Of a DNA stretch of 64,000 bases, positions 40,025 to 50,868 are shown in pieces. The translations under genes and the position numbers were made by a program. The first letter of the stretch is position 1. Every line of letters begins with the position of its first letter. The notes below the pieces were generated by a model. It ran no database searches. It saw only the letters and a list, made by a program, of their open reading frames with translations, and was not told the DNA's origin. The stretch spans positions 1 to 64,000 of the forward strand of contig BGKB01000265.1 in assembly GCA_003116975.1 (NCBI GenBank), read 5' to 3'. Source of the DNA: Aurantiochytrium sp. KH105 (Eukaryota > Sar > Bigyra > Thraustochytrida > Thraustochytriidae).

Positions 40025-40445
40025 TTTGTTGCCAACGTTTGATATCTTGCCACAATGTTTGTTTGATGGGCAAGACAAAACCAAACTTCAAACCACCAAG
40101 AAACCTACAATGGACATCAGAACTGCTGCGACACTTTGCTGCTTCGCCGAGACAGTCTTGACGTCGTTTCTCCCGCACACAGAGGGTGAAAAAGATAAAG
40201 ATAAGGACCGTTTCGTCTTCTCCTGCCTCCCCCCCCACCCCCCCCCCCCCTTACAAAAAAAAACATCCTTTGGAATTCACAACCTTTTTTCTACACTCCA
40301 AACAATGATTTTCTGCTCGTGTCTCTTGATCGCAATTCCTATGCTTGCGCAATTTGTAGACAGACTCACTGTAAAGACGTTGAACCTTTTTAGATTATTT
40401 ACGCATCATGCTGCTGGAACGTCGGAAAGGCAAGAATTCGCGATC
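40025..40445. other. Intergenic region between convergent genes
   Basis: About 0.4 kb holding both 3' ends. It includes a long C run broken by a few other bases followed by eight or nine A at about 40229-40262. No gene is supported. Confidence 0.4.
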
Positions 40446-41429
40446 TTACTGCAAAAGAGTAGAACACAGGGCCTGCGCAAGGAGTGCTTGCGATTCCAGA
40501 GTCAAATGCAGACCATCTGCGCGAATTTGCGCTCCCTCAGGAACGTACACGATACGAGAGCAACCTGTCGCGTCATTTTTCACAGCATCCTCAATTCCTG
40601 CTCGGACTTGGGGTAAAAAGGGCATCCGCAAGGCATCGCCAATGGGAACAACGGCCAAGATGAGAAGAGACGGAGTGTCAAAATCTCGTCGAAAGTTTGC
40701 AAACAGCTCACTGCAGCGCGCACTATATGCATTCGCCTTCTCTTCTTCGATTGCGTCTGACTCGCCTTGATACCAAACGAGGAGATCAGGCGTGCATTCC
40801 TGTGCCCGTGATAGCGTTGCCTGATACAGTGCGCCAGTTGGCGCCCATTCTGCAGGCAAACACGTTTTGCACGCGGTACCGCCAAACGTTGTTTTTTTTT
40901 GGGGGGGGGGGGGGTGGGGGGTTGGTGGTGAGCAAAAAAGGAACGCAAGAATTTACAATCAGCGAGAGGGCCAACACTTACCTGAGATACTGGTTCCTCC
41001 TACAGCACATGGAATGAGTCTCACGCGCTTTGACGTTTTTTCCACAAAGTTTTTTGCCATGAGCAGACCCGGCCCGACACCGCAGACTTTGTTAATATCC
41101 ACGGTTGCATGCATGGGCTCACAGGCGCTGCACCATCCGTTTCGGTTTCCTTTTTCATCCGTCAAAAGCATTTCTACACCTTCCACCGGGCCAAGCGCTC
41201 CATAGGCGTGGGCTTTGCGAGTTGAATCTGCGGTCCACGCTGCTTTCCCCGGAACACTTCCCAATCCTCCACGACCGGCCATGTTGCTTTGTCCAGCAAG
41301 AACCCAGACCAAGGGATTCTCACCATCGTCGTTCTTCTCTCCCTCTTTTTGCGGACGCACGCCGGCATTCTTGTCCTCGTTACGCGTTGTGGTCGCCATC
41401 GTGTCAAGCCACGTGGGTCCCCCGCCCAT
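40446..41429 (-). CDS. SGNH carbohydrate esterase, CE6-like, with one intron
   Basis: A 283-residue SASA/CE6-type acetyl esterase (acetyl-xylan or sialate O-acetylesterase-like; plants have a similar 'probable carbohydrate esterase'). Exon 1 is 41429-40982 and exon 2 is 40849-40446; the 132-bp intron has GTAAGT and TTTGCCTGCAG ends. Joining restores the conserved block GGTSISEWAPTGALYQ, strong support for the model. Catalytic blocks: LAGQSNMAGRG with the nucleophile serine (about residue 48), GGTSI (oxyanion), WYQGESDA, and ADGLHLT with the Asp and His. No signal peptide is evident, so it may be cytosolic. The intron holds a T8-G13 homopolymer run that could cause sequencing errors. Confidence 0.88.
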
Positions 41430-42154
41430 TAGAGAGACCTTTTCACGCCGCGCGTGCGATGAAGACTCGACTCCTCTTGGTTATTTTCTAGACGGCGCAA
41501 TGTATCGACGCAGACTCAACACTTGGTCTTGAGGCGCCCTTGAAAAATGCCAAGGCCCAATCCTACGTCTTCGCCCAGCTCTACGGCTTGGCTTTCTTGC
41601 TTGCTTCCGTCGCCGAGGCCCGTCGGTCGCACAAAGTCGCTCGCTCTTCAGGGAAAAACCGGCCAGGTCGTAAGACTCGCAGACTCCACCGTCCAGACTC
41701 CGCCCGACCCCCGGGCACGCCGACGACCAGCTGGCCGTCCTCTCGCGTCGCGCACAGCAAAAGAAGAACTGCTCTTGCCTTGCTGGTTCGATCTTCTTCG
41801 AGTCGCTCTCGGCCTTCTTCTCTCCTGCGACTCGTACTAAACTGGCGCTGCGGCGCGGCGTGCGCAACCCCGATTCGCCACGTTGCGCAACCCCAATTCC
41901 AAATTCGAAATCGGCCGGCGGGGCGGGACCCCCGGCGCATGTCCCCTGTAACGACCGGCGGAGGAGCGGCTTTGCGAGGTCTTCTCGCAAATCCGCAAAG
42001 AAGACGCGCGTTTTAGCGGGCGACGCGGGGCGAGGCAAGCCGACGCGCGGCGACGCGAGGTGACGCGAAGTGAGCCCGCGCGCGAGCTCGTTCTGGAGCG
42101 GGGATTTTTGCGCGAGCAGCAGCCTCGACTCGTGAAGACGTCAGGCACGGAGGC
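41430..42154. promoter_or_regulatory. Divergent intergenic region, esterase / destruction-box gene
   Basis: About 0.7 kb between two divergent start codons. It contains the direct repeat CGCAACCCC..TTCG near 41868-41905 and GACGCGAGG-type repeats near 42020-42068. Open frames are low complexity. No promoter motif was recognised. Confidence 0.35.
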
Positions 42155-42895
42155 ATGGAGATCTATCAGGAGACGAGCGCTGCTGCGCATAACAGCAGCA
42201 GCAACTTCCGGAGCAAGAAGCTCTTGGGCGGATCCTCGGCCGTCAAGACCGCAAAGAAAGGCCTCGGGGGCGCTGGCGCTGGCGCGGGACCGAACACCCA
42301 GCGTCGACGCGCGCTTGGCGATATCTCAAATAATAACCAACACTCTACGGGTCGTGCAGGCAAGGGCGGCCTCGCTGGCGGTGGCTTGAAGAGACAGCAA
42401 CAGCCACAAAAGCCGCCGCGATTCAACCTTAACCTGAAAAAGGGCGGTCTCGTCGTCCACGAGGAGGATCCACTGGAGTCTCGCAAGCCTTTGGCTAGCA
42501 AGCCTCGCGCCAAGCAACCATTTCAGGCGCTCGCAGAGGTGCAAACGAAGTCGGCGTCTCGCCAGCAGGCACCGGCCGTCTTTGATGACTTTGAATTTGA
42601 CACGTGCAGCCGACGGAACTTGAGTCCGAGTCCGGAATTCGACGGTGGCTTTGATGTTGACGCCGTTCTGGCCGCGGGATCCCGACGCGCTGGACGCCGG
42701 CGAAAGCCCTTTGCGGTGGCAGAAACAGGAATCAAGGCAAGACACATTGCCGATGATCACGACATGGATGATCTCCTCGGTGGTTTGTCCTCCTCTGCAT
42801 CTCTTGATCGCGCGGCAACGACCGCATCGGTCGGCGAACCAGACGCCGCCACCTCCCTCGATCTCAGCGATCTTTGCGAAGATCTCGAGTTCTGA
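42155..42895 (+). CDS. Small disordered protein with a canonical destruction box
   Basis: A 246-residue, mostly disordered protein with no known domain. At residues 51-59 (42305-42331) it has RRALGDISN, matching the extended RxxLxxIxN destruction box of B-type cyclins and other APC/C substrates. The middle is basic; the C-terminus is acidic and hydrophobic (SLDLSDLCEDLEF), and it also has a DDFEFD patch near residue 148. A small protein with an N-terminal degron, a basic middle and an acidic tail resembles securin or similar mitotic regulators in layout only; no securin sequence signature was found. I infer a cell-cycle-regulated protein degraded through APC/C. Confidence 0.7.
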   Translation: MEIYQETSAAAHNSSSNFRSKKLLGGSSAVKTAKKGLGGAGAGAGPNTQRRRALGDISNNNQHSTGRAGKGGLAGGGLKRQQQPQKPPRFNLNLKKGGLVVHEEDPLESRKPLASKPRAKQPFQALAEVQTKSASRQQAPAVFDDFEFDTCSRRNLSPSPEFDGGFDVDAVLAAGSRRAGRRRKPFAVAETGIKARHIADDHDMDDLLGGLSSSASLDRAATTASVGEPDAATSLDLSDLCEDLEF

Positions 42896-43449
42896 TAAAC
42901 ACAATACATGCGCCGCGCGCACCTACCGCACACGCGCACATTTACGACTTCTTCCCCCTCTCCACACCCCACACACAAAACATGCCTCTGTCTTTCGAAA
43001 GCACACGCAAATGAAAGAAAGAAAGAAAAGACCAGAGCGATGAAGGTCAAGGTATACGTATTCCAAGACTTTTCTGACGGCCGAAACACTTTGCGAGCGC
43101 AGCCCAGTACAGTACATAATCTTTTTGCCCTCGTGCGGCTTACTCATCAACAATAAGATACCACACACACACACATAAGTTTACACACACACAACCACGG
43201 GAGGCTTCACGCGCGCGTTCAAGTCAAATCTCGCAAAAAAAAACAAAAAAACTTGAACAGTACGCAGCAAGCGCCAGCGCGTGCGTGCCATGCCAAGAAG
43301 AGCTCCCATCTTCTCCCATCCACTCTTGCCCACCCGTTGAACTTTGAAACGGAGCAAATTTTACAACAAAAACAACAACAACCACAAAGCAATTGTAAAT
43401 GCTTATTCTTTTTGTTATAATTTGTTGCTTTGATTGTTGTGGTCGATGA
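42896..43449. other. Intergenic region between convergent genes
   Basis: Holds both 3' ends, with CA-dinucleotide runs at about 43158-43193, a GAAA run near 43013-43028 and an A-rich run near 43235-43251. No gene is supported. Confidence 0.4.
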
Positions 43450-45581
43450 TCAGTCTCGACGGTCAGGGTTGTGAAATGCACGCGAACCAGGAAGTTTGCC
43501 TTCCAATAGAGACGAGAGGACTTCTGCATACGGATGTTTGATATGCGAGAGAACAATCCGCATGACGGCTGTGATTGGAACCGAAAGAATGGCACCCGCA
43601 ACGCCCCACACTGTATACCAAAAGGAAAGGCTCACCAAAATAACAATTGCGTGCAACTCGAGCGTGTGACCAAAGATCATGGGCTCCACGACGTTCCCTA
43701 GCAGTAAATGCACGAGCGACTGTATTCCTCAAAAGACTCTTTACGTGTCAGCGGCGAAACTAAACACAAGTGCGAACGTGATGGGATGTGAAATTGTAGA
43801 AACAAACGTACTGGCAGCGCAATCGCAAGAATCATGCTAATGGTGTTCTGATTAGGATCCAGGAGGATCATTGGGATTGGAAGCAATGTTGCGAGCATTG
43901 CTCCTACCGTAGGGACCATGTTGCACAAACTGTGTCCAATGTAAAACGACAACAAGGAAAAGATAGCCGCGGAAAGAATCGAGTCAGCGTGTCAAACTTG
44001 AGAAACCATGCGCTTTGCATTCAACGCTTGCACTTACACTGCGCCAAAAGCAACAAAGAGTTTTATTTCCCAAACGTCATATTTACAATGTGGACGCACG
44101 CATGACGAGTAAAATTTGAAAGAGGAGTGAGACAGTTGAACGAGAAAAGCGAAAAGGCGCTGGCGAAACTTACATGTTGCGAGCCCGAAAACGTGGGCCA
44201 TCTTGACGTTGAGCAACGGGCCGAGAACGACGTAGACGCTCACACCAACGGCAAGCGAGATGAGCACCTTGATGACAATGTAACGCTGAATTTGCATATC
44301 AATCTGGCGACGAAGATCGCGTGCGCGGGAGTGGGCTTTGCTCAGACGTGGTGCGTCGGTGCCACCGCCGGATTCAGAGTTCTCGAAAAGCATATATAGC
44401 ACAAAGAGAAAGATGATAAAGACGTACTCGAGAGCGTTTACCACGCCAAACACGAGCGTCTGCGTCAACGATACCCAGTGGAAACCCTTGCGGAATTCTT
44501 GCAGCAAGGAGGCAATGTCGATACCAAAAACGCGCCTGACCCAATCCTTGAGCGAAGAAGCAAGCAAGACAGTCCTTTCCTCGAAACGTTCAATGTCTTC
44601 CTCCTCAAAGGTCTGAATTGCATCAGCAATGATGACGACGATTCCAGCAAAAAAGCCAATCACGACAAGCATACATATAAGAATAGCCAGCCACCGTGGA
44701 CAACGAAAGTGCCGGCATCGCCAGCACAGAACCTTATTCGCTTCAAGAGTCGAGCTTCCGGTGTTCGTATTCCCAAGGCTTGAGGATGCATGAACGTGCG
44801 CGGAAGCAGAACTCGACGACGAAGACGATCCTGCATTGGTGCGCGTCGCCGGCCGCGAGCGCAGGTCGCTCTCGCCACCCGTTTTGGGGCCTGATGTACA
44901 GTCCAGAAGCGATGTCATTTCCATTTGAAGAGGTGCCTCACCGCCAGCGACATTTAGAGAACTTGACTTGAGACCCACATCGCCATCGTCGTCGCCCAAT
45001 TCTTCGTTGCGATCATCCCCTGATCCGGGAAAGGGAACCTGGACGTGATCAAAAGAAGCATTCAGTTCGCCAGACAAGTTCTTTCGCATCGAGTGCGCGC
45101 TCGAGTACGAAGGTGTGCTGGCTGGACCACGAAAGCATCTTGGTTGGAAAAAGTTGAGACAGGTTGCATTTGTGCACGAGTGCAGCGGTGTCGTCAGCAG
45201 ATTCACCAAAGGCTTGAGCAAGTATGTGAAGAAGAGTGCAATGACGAATGGAACGAGGATCTCTTCGGCCCAGACGAGGATGAATCCGACGCCAATAACC
45301 GCCATGATGAGCAAGGGGATGGCGATCAAGTTGAAGGTGGCCTCGATCTGGCGCAAAATGCCTCGTTGCCGAAGCACGGCCTCGAATGCATCGAGATCCA
45401 TTTCATACGACTGCACGGGGCTAAAGGGTCGCGAGCTCTCCTTTTCGCGATGCTGATCCTTTGCGTCACGGCCCTCGCCAATGTCCAGATACGTTGGTTT
45501 TCGTGCTCGAGCTGCTTCGCTGCCACTGCTGGCGGAGGACCTTGACTTCAAGGTCCTCGTAGGCGACCCGTAGTCTTCCAT
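43450..45581 (-). CDS. AI-2E/PerM-family multipass membrane protein, multi-exon
   Basis: A 598-residue protein of the AI-2E transporter (UPF0118/PerM) family, of unknown transport function in eukaryotes. Exons: 45581-44174, a one-base exon at 44038, 43929-43812 and 43719-43450. Introns are 135, 108 and 92 bp with GTAAGT, GTAAGT and GTACGT donors. The first membrane segments (ATFNLIAIPLLIMAVIGVG and an ILVPFVIALFFTYLLKP segment) are at about residues 90-145. A serine-rich loop of about 170 residues separates them from the rest, an insertion relative to bacterial members. The conserved C-terminal core is VFGLATFLCNMVPTVG, then GNVVEPMIFGHTLELHAIV, then GVAGAILSVPITAVMRIVL. ATG at 45581 is chosen because upstream in-frame sequence is low complexity. 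Confidence 0.85.
44038..44038 (-). other. Proposed one-nucleotide exon of the AI-2E gene
   Basis: On the minus strand the sequence reads GGCGCAG-T-GTAAGTG: a good acceptor and a good donor separated by a single T. Including this T between exon 1 (ends ACA T) and the exon starting at 43929 (T TTG TGC) gives a phenylalanine codon and the family motif ATFLCNMVPTVG. Skipping it breaks the frame. Reading through instead inserts about 45 unrelated residues. Confidence 0.5.
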
Positions 45582-46576
45582 CTTTGTCGTCCACAGATGT
45601 GAAATGATCCTTGGACCTAGCGAGAGCGCCCTGGGTCGGTGCGGGTTTTGGCCAATTTGCTGGTGCTCCAGGGGCCGCGTTCCGTGCGGAGACTGCTGAC
45701 GTACTTCAGCTCGAGCGATGCCTACGCGCGCCAGCGGCGAGGCCGACGGCTGGCCGGCCCACGTGAGCCCCTGGCCGCCTGGAGCTGGCTGCGAAGCCGC
45801 CCCCGGCGTTGGCCACGTCGCCTCTGCGCTCGCCGTGCGCGCGCGGGCGCCACGCCGGTGCAGGTCCGCCAGCGTGCCGACCCCGGAGCGCGCGTGCGCC
45901 CGCCCGCGCGTCCGCGAGCGAGCGAGCAAGCGCGCGGTCTCGCGGCGCTCGCGCAGACCAGGTCCGGTCGGGCTCTGCCGCGGCGCAAAGTCGTTCTGGG
46001 GCCAGTCGGGCTCGGCGTGAAAAGGGCCTTCTATTACAAGCGACTTGGAGCGAGCACGCAAAGAGCGAAGAGCAACATCGAGGACGAGACGAGAACGAGC
46101 TGGGGCCGCGGGGCAGAGCATGCTTGCTGCTCAAGGAAAGGCGGAGATCGCAGCAGAGTCGTCGAGATTGCAAGGTGGTGCGAAAGAAGGAAAAGGAGAG
46201 CGTAGATCAGCACGGCGGTGGTCGGGATGTTTGTTTGAAGGGGTAAATGTTGCAGTAGGGCCGTCTGGGTGGACCGTGGTTTACTGTAGTAACCCTGGCC
46301 AAGGCGACCACAACGATGATGATGACGATGATGATGATGATATTGACGATGATACAGAGGAGAGTTTTAACGGAGTTCCCGAGTTTGCAGATACCATGAC
46401 ACGAGTCAGAAGGGAAAAAAGGCTTTGGCCTGCTACAGTGTTACTAGCCTCCGTTTGATGATCGTGTCCAAGAAGAAGAAGAAACGAAAGCAAAATCTTT
46501 TGGGGGCCATCGTACCCGTTGGGCGAGGCACCGCGCGTACGAGCGCGCGTACGTGCGTGGGGGGCGGCGGGCGAAG
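45582..46576. promoter_or_regulatory. Divergent intergenic region, AI-2E / VPS34
   Basis: About 1 kb between divergent start codons, with a GAT-rich microsatellite at 46314-46353. Long arginine/alanine-rich frames on both strands in 45600-46200 look like GC-driven chance. No element was recognised. Confidence 0.35.
46314..46353. repeat. (GAT)n microsatellite
   Basis: Imperfect GAT/GAC run about 225 bp upstream of the VPS34 start codon. Confidence 0.7.
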
Positions 46577-48634
46577 ATGCCCGTGCCGAGTAACCTGCCG
46601 TGCCTGGAGTACGCGTACCTGCTGAGCTGCAGCCTTAAGGTGGACGTGACGGTGCAGGTGCGGAGACTCGACGCGCGGGAGTGGGTCGTGCAGGATGGCG
46701 GCCGCGAGCAGGACGACGAGTACTTTGTGACGGCGCAGGTGTTTTGCGGAGGGTTCCCGATGCACGCTCTGCAGCAGAGCACACGACTGGCCACCGCGAC
46801 GCGTGGACGCGTAAAGTGGTCGCAATGGCTCACACCGCCGGTGCGCTATTGCGACCTGCAGCTCGACGCCTGCGTGGTCGTCACGGCGTGGAGCGCCCGG
46901 CTCGGCAAGCTGGGCGTAGGCGTGCTCTCTCTCTTTGACGAACACGGACGCTTACGTCGCGGTCGTACTCAGGTTCGACTCAACGGCGAGCAAACCGAAA
47001 CCTCGCGGCTCTGGCAGATTGGCGAAAAGTACAACAACGGCAAGGTCGCCCGGGTGCATTGGCTCGATCAGCTGGCACAAGCACGTACACGTACGCTCAC
47101 ACACAGCGAAGCAGAGCGTACCTCGCTGCTCACTCTCGAGTTTCCTTACTTTGAACAGCCAGTGCTCTTTGAGGAACGCACATATTTTTCCGAGCACACC
47201 GTGCAATGTGACGAAGCCCCGGTTCAGGATCCGGAGGTGCTCGACTGGACCCGCGCGCGCACCCGCGAAGCGAAATACCTCATGAATCCCGCCGAGGACA
47301 AGTATCGCAAGCTCAATCCAAGCCTCGTGCGCGGCGTTGTGGACCGTGACCTCAAACCGAACAAGCACGAAAAGGAGCAAATTAAGCGTGTTCTCGAATC
47401 GCAAGGCCTTCAATCGCAATCGCAAGATCTCCTCTGGAGATTCTGCTATTCGCTAACGAACGACCGCAAAGCTTTGATTAAATTTGTGATGAGCGTCGAT
47501 TGGGAGAACCCGCGAGAGACCTCGCTGGCTGCAGAGCTTCTCGAGTCGTGGGCGCAAATCGACATTGCCGACGCCTTGCGACTTCTCGGCGACGAGCAGC
47601 CCTTTCGAAATGCCGTAGTGCGGGGCCACGCCATTGGGATCCTTGACAAGGCCAGCGACACCGAGTTGCAACTGTATCTGCTGCAACTGGTTCAGGCGCT
47701 ACGTTACGATCATCTTCATATTCAAGACGCTGCCGCTGCAGAGAATGAGGCGGCGGCTGCGTCAACAGGGCTTATGCTGGATCCCAGCAGTGCCAACGAT
47801 TCAGCGTCCCGTCCGCTTGGTTTGCTGGCGCGCTTTCTCATTCGTAGGGCCGTGCAAAGCCAAACGCTCGTCTCCTTTTTCATGTGGTACCTGAACACGG
47901 AAGAGCATCAGGGCGATGAGCTCTTTACGGTCGTCCGTCGTCACCTCGAAGATCGACTACAGGAAAATGCAGAAGGGCGCCAGTTGGCGGCCAAGCTGCA
48001 AGCTCAAGAAGCCTTTGTCCGAGAGCTCGTGGAATTGGGCGAAGATGGCCGTGGACGCGCGGCCACACGTCAAAATTTCCTCCAGAAAGTTCTGCAGCAA
48101 GAAGGTCACCGTTTTCATCGTCTGTGCTCGCTCGATTCGCCGGTAATCCATCCACTCTGGCCAGAGAAGCTCATTGTCGGTTTGGATCCGTGCTCGCTCA
48201 AGGTTTTCAGCAGCAAGACGCAACCAATCAAGCTTGATCTTCTCCTTAGTGACAAGAGCGAGAACGGTCAGCCTGTTCGTTCCCCGGCCTTTTTCAAGGT
48301 TGGCGATGACTTGCGTCAGGATCAGCTCGTGCTCCAATTGCTTGGCGTCATGGACAAGTTGTTCAAGGACGTCAATCTTGACCTGCATCTGACGCTGTAC
48401 CGCGTGTTGCCTTTTAGCAAGAAGGAGGGCGTGATGGAGTTCGTGCAAGAGTCCGCTTCGATCACGCAGATCCAGCGCTCGCATGGTACTATTAGCAGCT
48501 TCTTCCACATGCGTGCCAAGCATGTCGCTGCCGCCGAACGCCGCGCTCAAAAGGAGAGCTCTCCTGACGCAAATGGCGGAGGAGGCTCGAGTGGAGGCAA
48601 CAAGGACTCAAAGGAATCCTACGATCGACAACAA

Positions 48635-48680
<46 letters not shown>

Positions 48681-49318
48681 GGCAGCAGCAAGAGTCATTC
48701 CAAGCGGGGGCTGCAGCGGCGCAAGGCTCCCGCACCCAGCAAACGACGAGCAGCGGTTCTCCGACGGATAGCGGACGGTCTGCCCGGTCCGAGCGAGAAA
48801 TCTATGAAGAGATGGTGTCAAACTTCATCAAGTCATGCGCTGGCTACTGCATGTGTACGTATGTACTAGGCGTCGGAGATCGTCATCTCGATAACATTAT
48901 GGTGCGCAGAGACACGGGTGCGCTCTTTCACATTGACTTTGGCTTCATCATGGGTAACGATCCGCGCAGTTGGGCGGTGGGTCCGATTCGTCTGACCAAA
49001 GATATGATCGAAACAATGGGTGGTCGTGGAAGCCATGGCTTTGAACGCTTTGTCTCGCATTGTTGTGAAGCATACAGAATCCTACGCAATAATTCGAACC
49101 TCATTCTCAATCTGCTGCACCTCATGAAACACTCCAACGTGAATTCAGTCTTTGAGAACGATGCCGCCGTCTTTGGCATGGTGCATGATCGTTTGGAGCT
49201 TGACATGTCGGATGAAAAGGCCGAAGTCTGGCTGCGCGAGAAGATCAACAAGTCTGAAGACACGCTCATCACGACCATCTCTGATGTGATGCACAACGCC
49301 AACGTGTTTCTAAATTAG
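46577..49318 (+). CDS. VPS34: Class III phosphatidylinositol 3-kinase VPS34
   Basis: A 913-residue class III PI 3-kinase, which makes PI3P from phosphatidylinositol for endosome sorting and autophagy. The order is C2 domain (about residues 10-190; CDLQLDACVVVTAWSA), helical PIK domain (about 285-470; RKALIKFVMSVDWENPRE), then lipid kinase domain (about 530-913). Kinase motifs: FFKVGDDLRQDQLVLQLL (N-lobe), GVGDRHLDN (catalytic loop, about 765) and HIDFGFIMG (activation loop, about 786). The C-terminal helix ends DVMHNANVFLN, close to the usual end. Between the N-lobe and the catalytic loop is an insert of about 100 residues with a glutamine run (48628-48690). ATG at 46577 is chosen as the first ATG in frame with the C2 region. 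No intron is evident. Confidence 0.94.
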
Positions 49319-49511
49319 TCGCGGTCTCACTGCTCATTGTTAAAAATTAAAAAAGGCTGCAAATGACGAGCAAATCTCGAGCAAGAACGAACCTCCGGCG
49401 GCGGCGGACAGTCTCCGATGACCTACCTTACGTTTGACTTGAATCAACTGACATCAGCTGCTTTTGACTCACACTCGGATGACTCGGATTTTGTCATGAT
49501 TTTTTATATAA

Positions 49512-49542
49512 AAAATTATTTTTTTAGAAAAAAAATAATTTT
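49512..49542. other. AT-only inverted repeat (hairpin) beyond VPS34
   Basis: Two 14-bp arms (AAAATTATTTTTTT-type and its complement) flank a three-base loop, inside a 75-bp stretch that is almost all A and T in an otherwise GC-rich region. It lies about 195 bp past the VPS34 stop codon. It could be a 3'-end/terminator-like element or a remnant of an AT-rich mobile element. Confidence 0.5.
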
Positions 49543-50413
49543 AATTAAAAGACCGTCTTTTTATAAGAGCAGGAGCAAAAATATACGGAGATTTGACAGA
49601 CCCGAAAATCCGCACTTGCGTTTCGCAGACCGCGGCGAGGACGCCTGGCTTCGGCTCGGCCTGAAGAGCACGAATCTGGTCTTTTTGAGCCGCGAAATTT
49701 CGTAGACGAAAAGTTATCGCGTTTGCGGGCCGCGTGGGGTGGTGGTAATAGGCGCTAATATGGGCAGAGAGTACCAAGTCATAACAGGGCAAAGGTAGAC
49801 GCAAAAGCGCCTAATAAGGTACCAATGACTGTTGAAACTCCCAGCATCCTGAACAAGCTCCTGGTGTGGTAAGCGATGACATTTGGTTCGAGGGACCGCT
49901 TTGGGGAGTACACTTGCTAAATGTGTTTCGTTGTGGCACAGTTCGTGGTCCTCGTCGGCCTGGGCGTCATGCTTCGCCGGGCGGTGCAACAAACGAAGGC
50001 TTCGACAGCTTGTCAGACCAACATCGATCGCAGCAGCAAGCACAGCAGCAACGATCGGCATCCTTTGTCGATTCCGAGCGGCAAGATGTCGCTGCATACG
50101 CAGTTCGTTTTTCGTCGCATGGTGGAGTCGATGGACCAGAGTGGGGACTTGCTTATGCAAGCCACGACCTCGGCTGGGACGACTTGCGTGATGAAACCCA
50201 CAATGACGAGGATACAATTGAGCAAGCGTGCGAGACGATCGGCGTAGACAACGCAACGCAAATAGCAAGCAATGACTCGCAAGCGATGATCAGCCTGCGA
50301 GACGGGAGAAGCGATATGCCAGAGTATGCGCTCGCGGTCACAATGTTCTTCCAGCGAAACCTCAAGGTTGGGCGCGGCGGCCTCATCACGGCTCGACTTA
50401 CGGTAGCGACCAC
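49543..50413. other. Non-coding or degenerate region
   Basis: Overlapping open frames exist in several phases (for example 49921-50247), none with a recognisable domain. The frames may belong to the same decayed element as the adjacent transposase-like segment. A perfect short palindrome TTTCGTAGACGAAA lies at about 49698-49711. Confidence 0.35.
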
Positions 50414-50868
50414 ATGGGCCCTTACAGGGAGCGAGTCGAAGAGCTTTTGGACTTAGGCGTCGAGAACTCGTCGCACAAGATGGGGCCAGGTGCGATGCGC
50501 GCGCATCTCGAGAAGGAGTTCCCAGGACGATTGTGTCTTCCTTCTGAGGAACGCATCAAGTTGCTCATCGGGCAGCTCAGCACTCAACAGAAGGCTCGAG
50601 AGCAAGCTGAAAGACTGGCAAGGGCAGCAGAGCTTGCACCGAAGGACGCAGCAGCTGCAGCAGTAATGCAGTCTGGGTCATCAGGAAGGGGGCGAAAAGG
50701 CATGGAAGTCAAATTTGCCAACGAGATTCAACTTCTCAGGTCACGAACCCAAGCAAGACCCCCAAGCAAATCATGAAGACTTTTCTCGATCAACACGCTG
50801 GGCCCAAGCCAGCTAGCTTCCCGACAGAGACCCAGATCAAGGCAAAGATTGTCAACGTGAAGACCTGA
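50414..50868 (+). pseudogene. Probable DNA-transposase relic
   Basis: Two segments in different frames carry the same short motif. The first, at about 50450-50600, has ENSSHKMGPGAMRAHLEKEF and LPSEERIKLLIGQL. The second, at about 50733-50868, has NPSKTPKQIMKTFLDQH and FPTETQIKAKIVNVKT before a stop. The layout (basic, 'P..m...L', then 'lP...qIk..i') recalls the repeated N-terminal helical motifs of MULE-like DNA transposases in protists. The frame change between the copies, either an unrecognised intron or a mutation, and the absence of a catalytic core suggest a broken remnant. Family assignment is weak. Confidence 0.35.

Noticed and set aside
41481-42038. Arginine-rich minus-strand frame between the esterase and destruction-box genes
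   Set aside because: Overlaps equally long frames on the other strand and has no recognisable sequence; it lies in a divergent promoter region.
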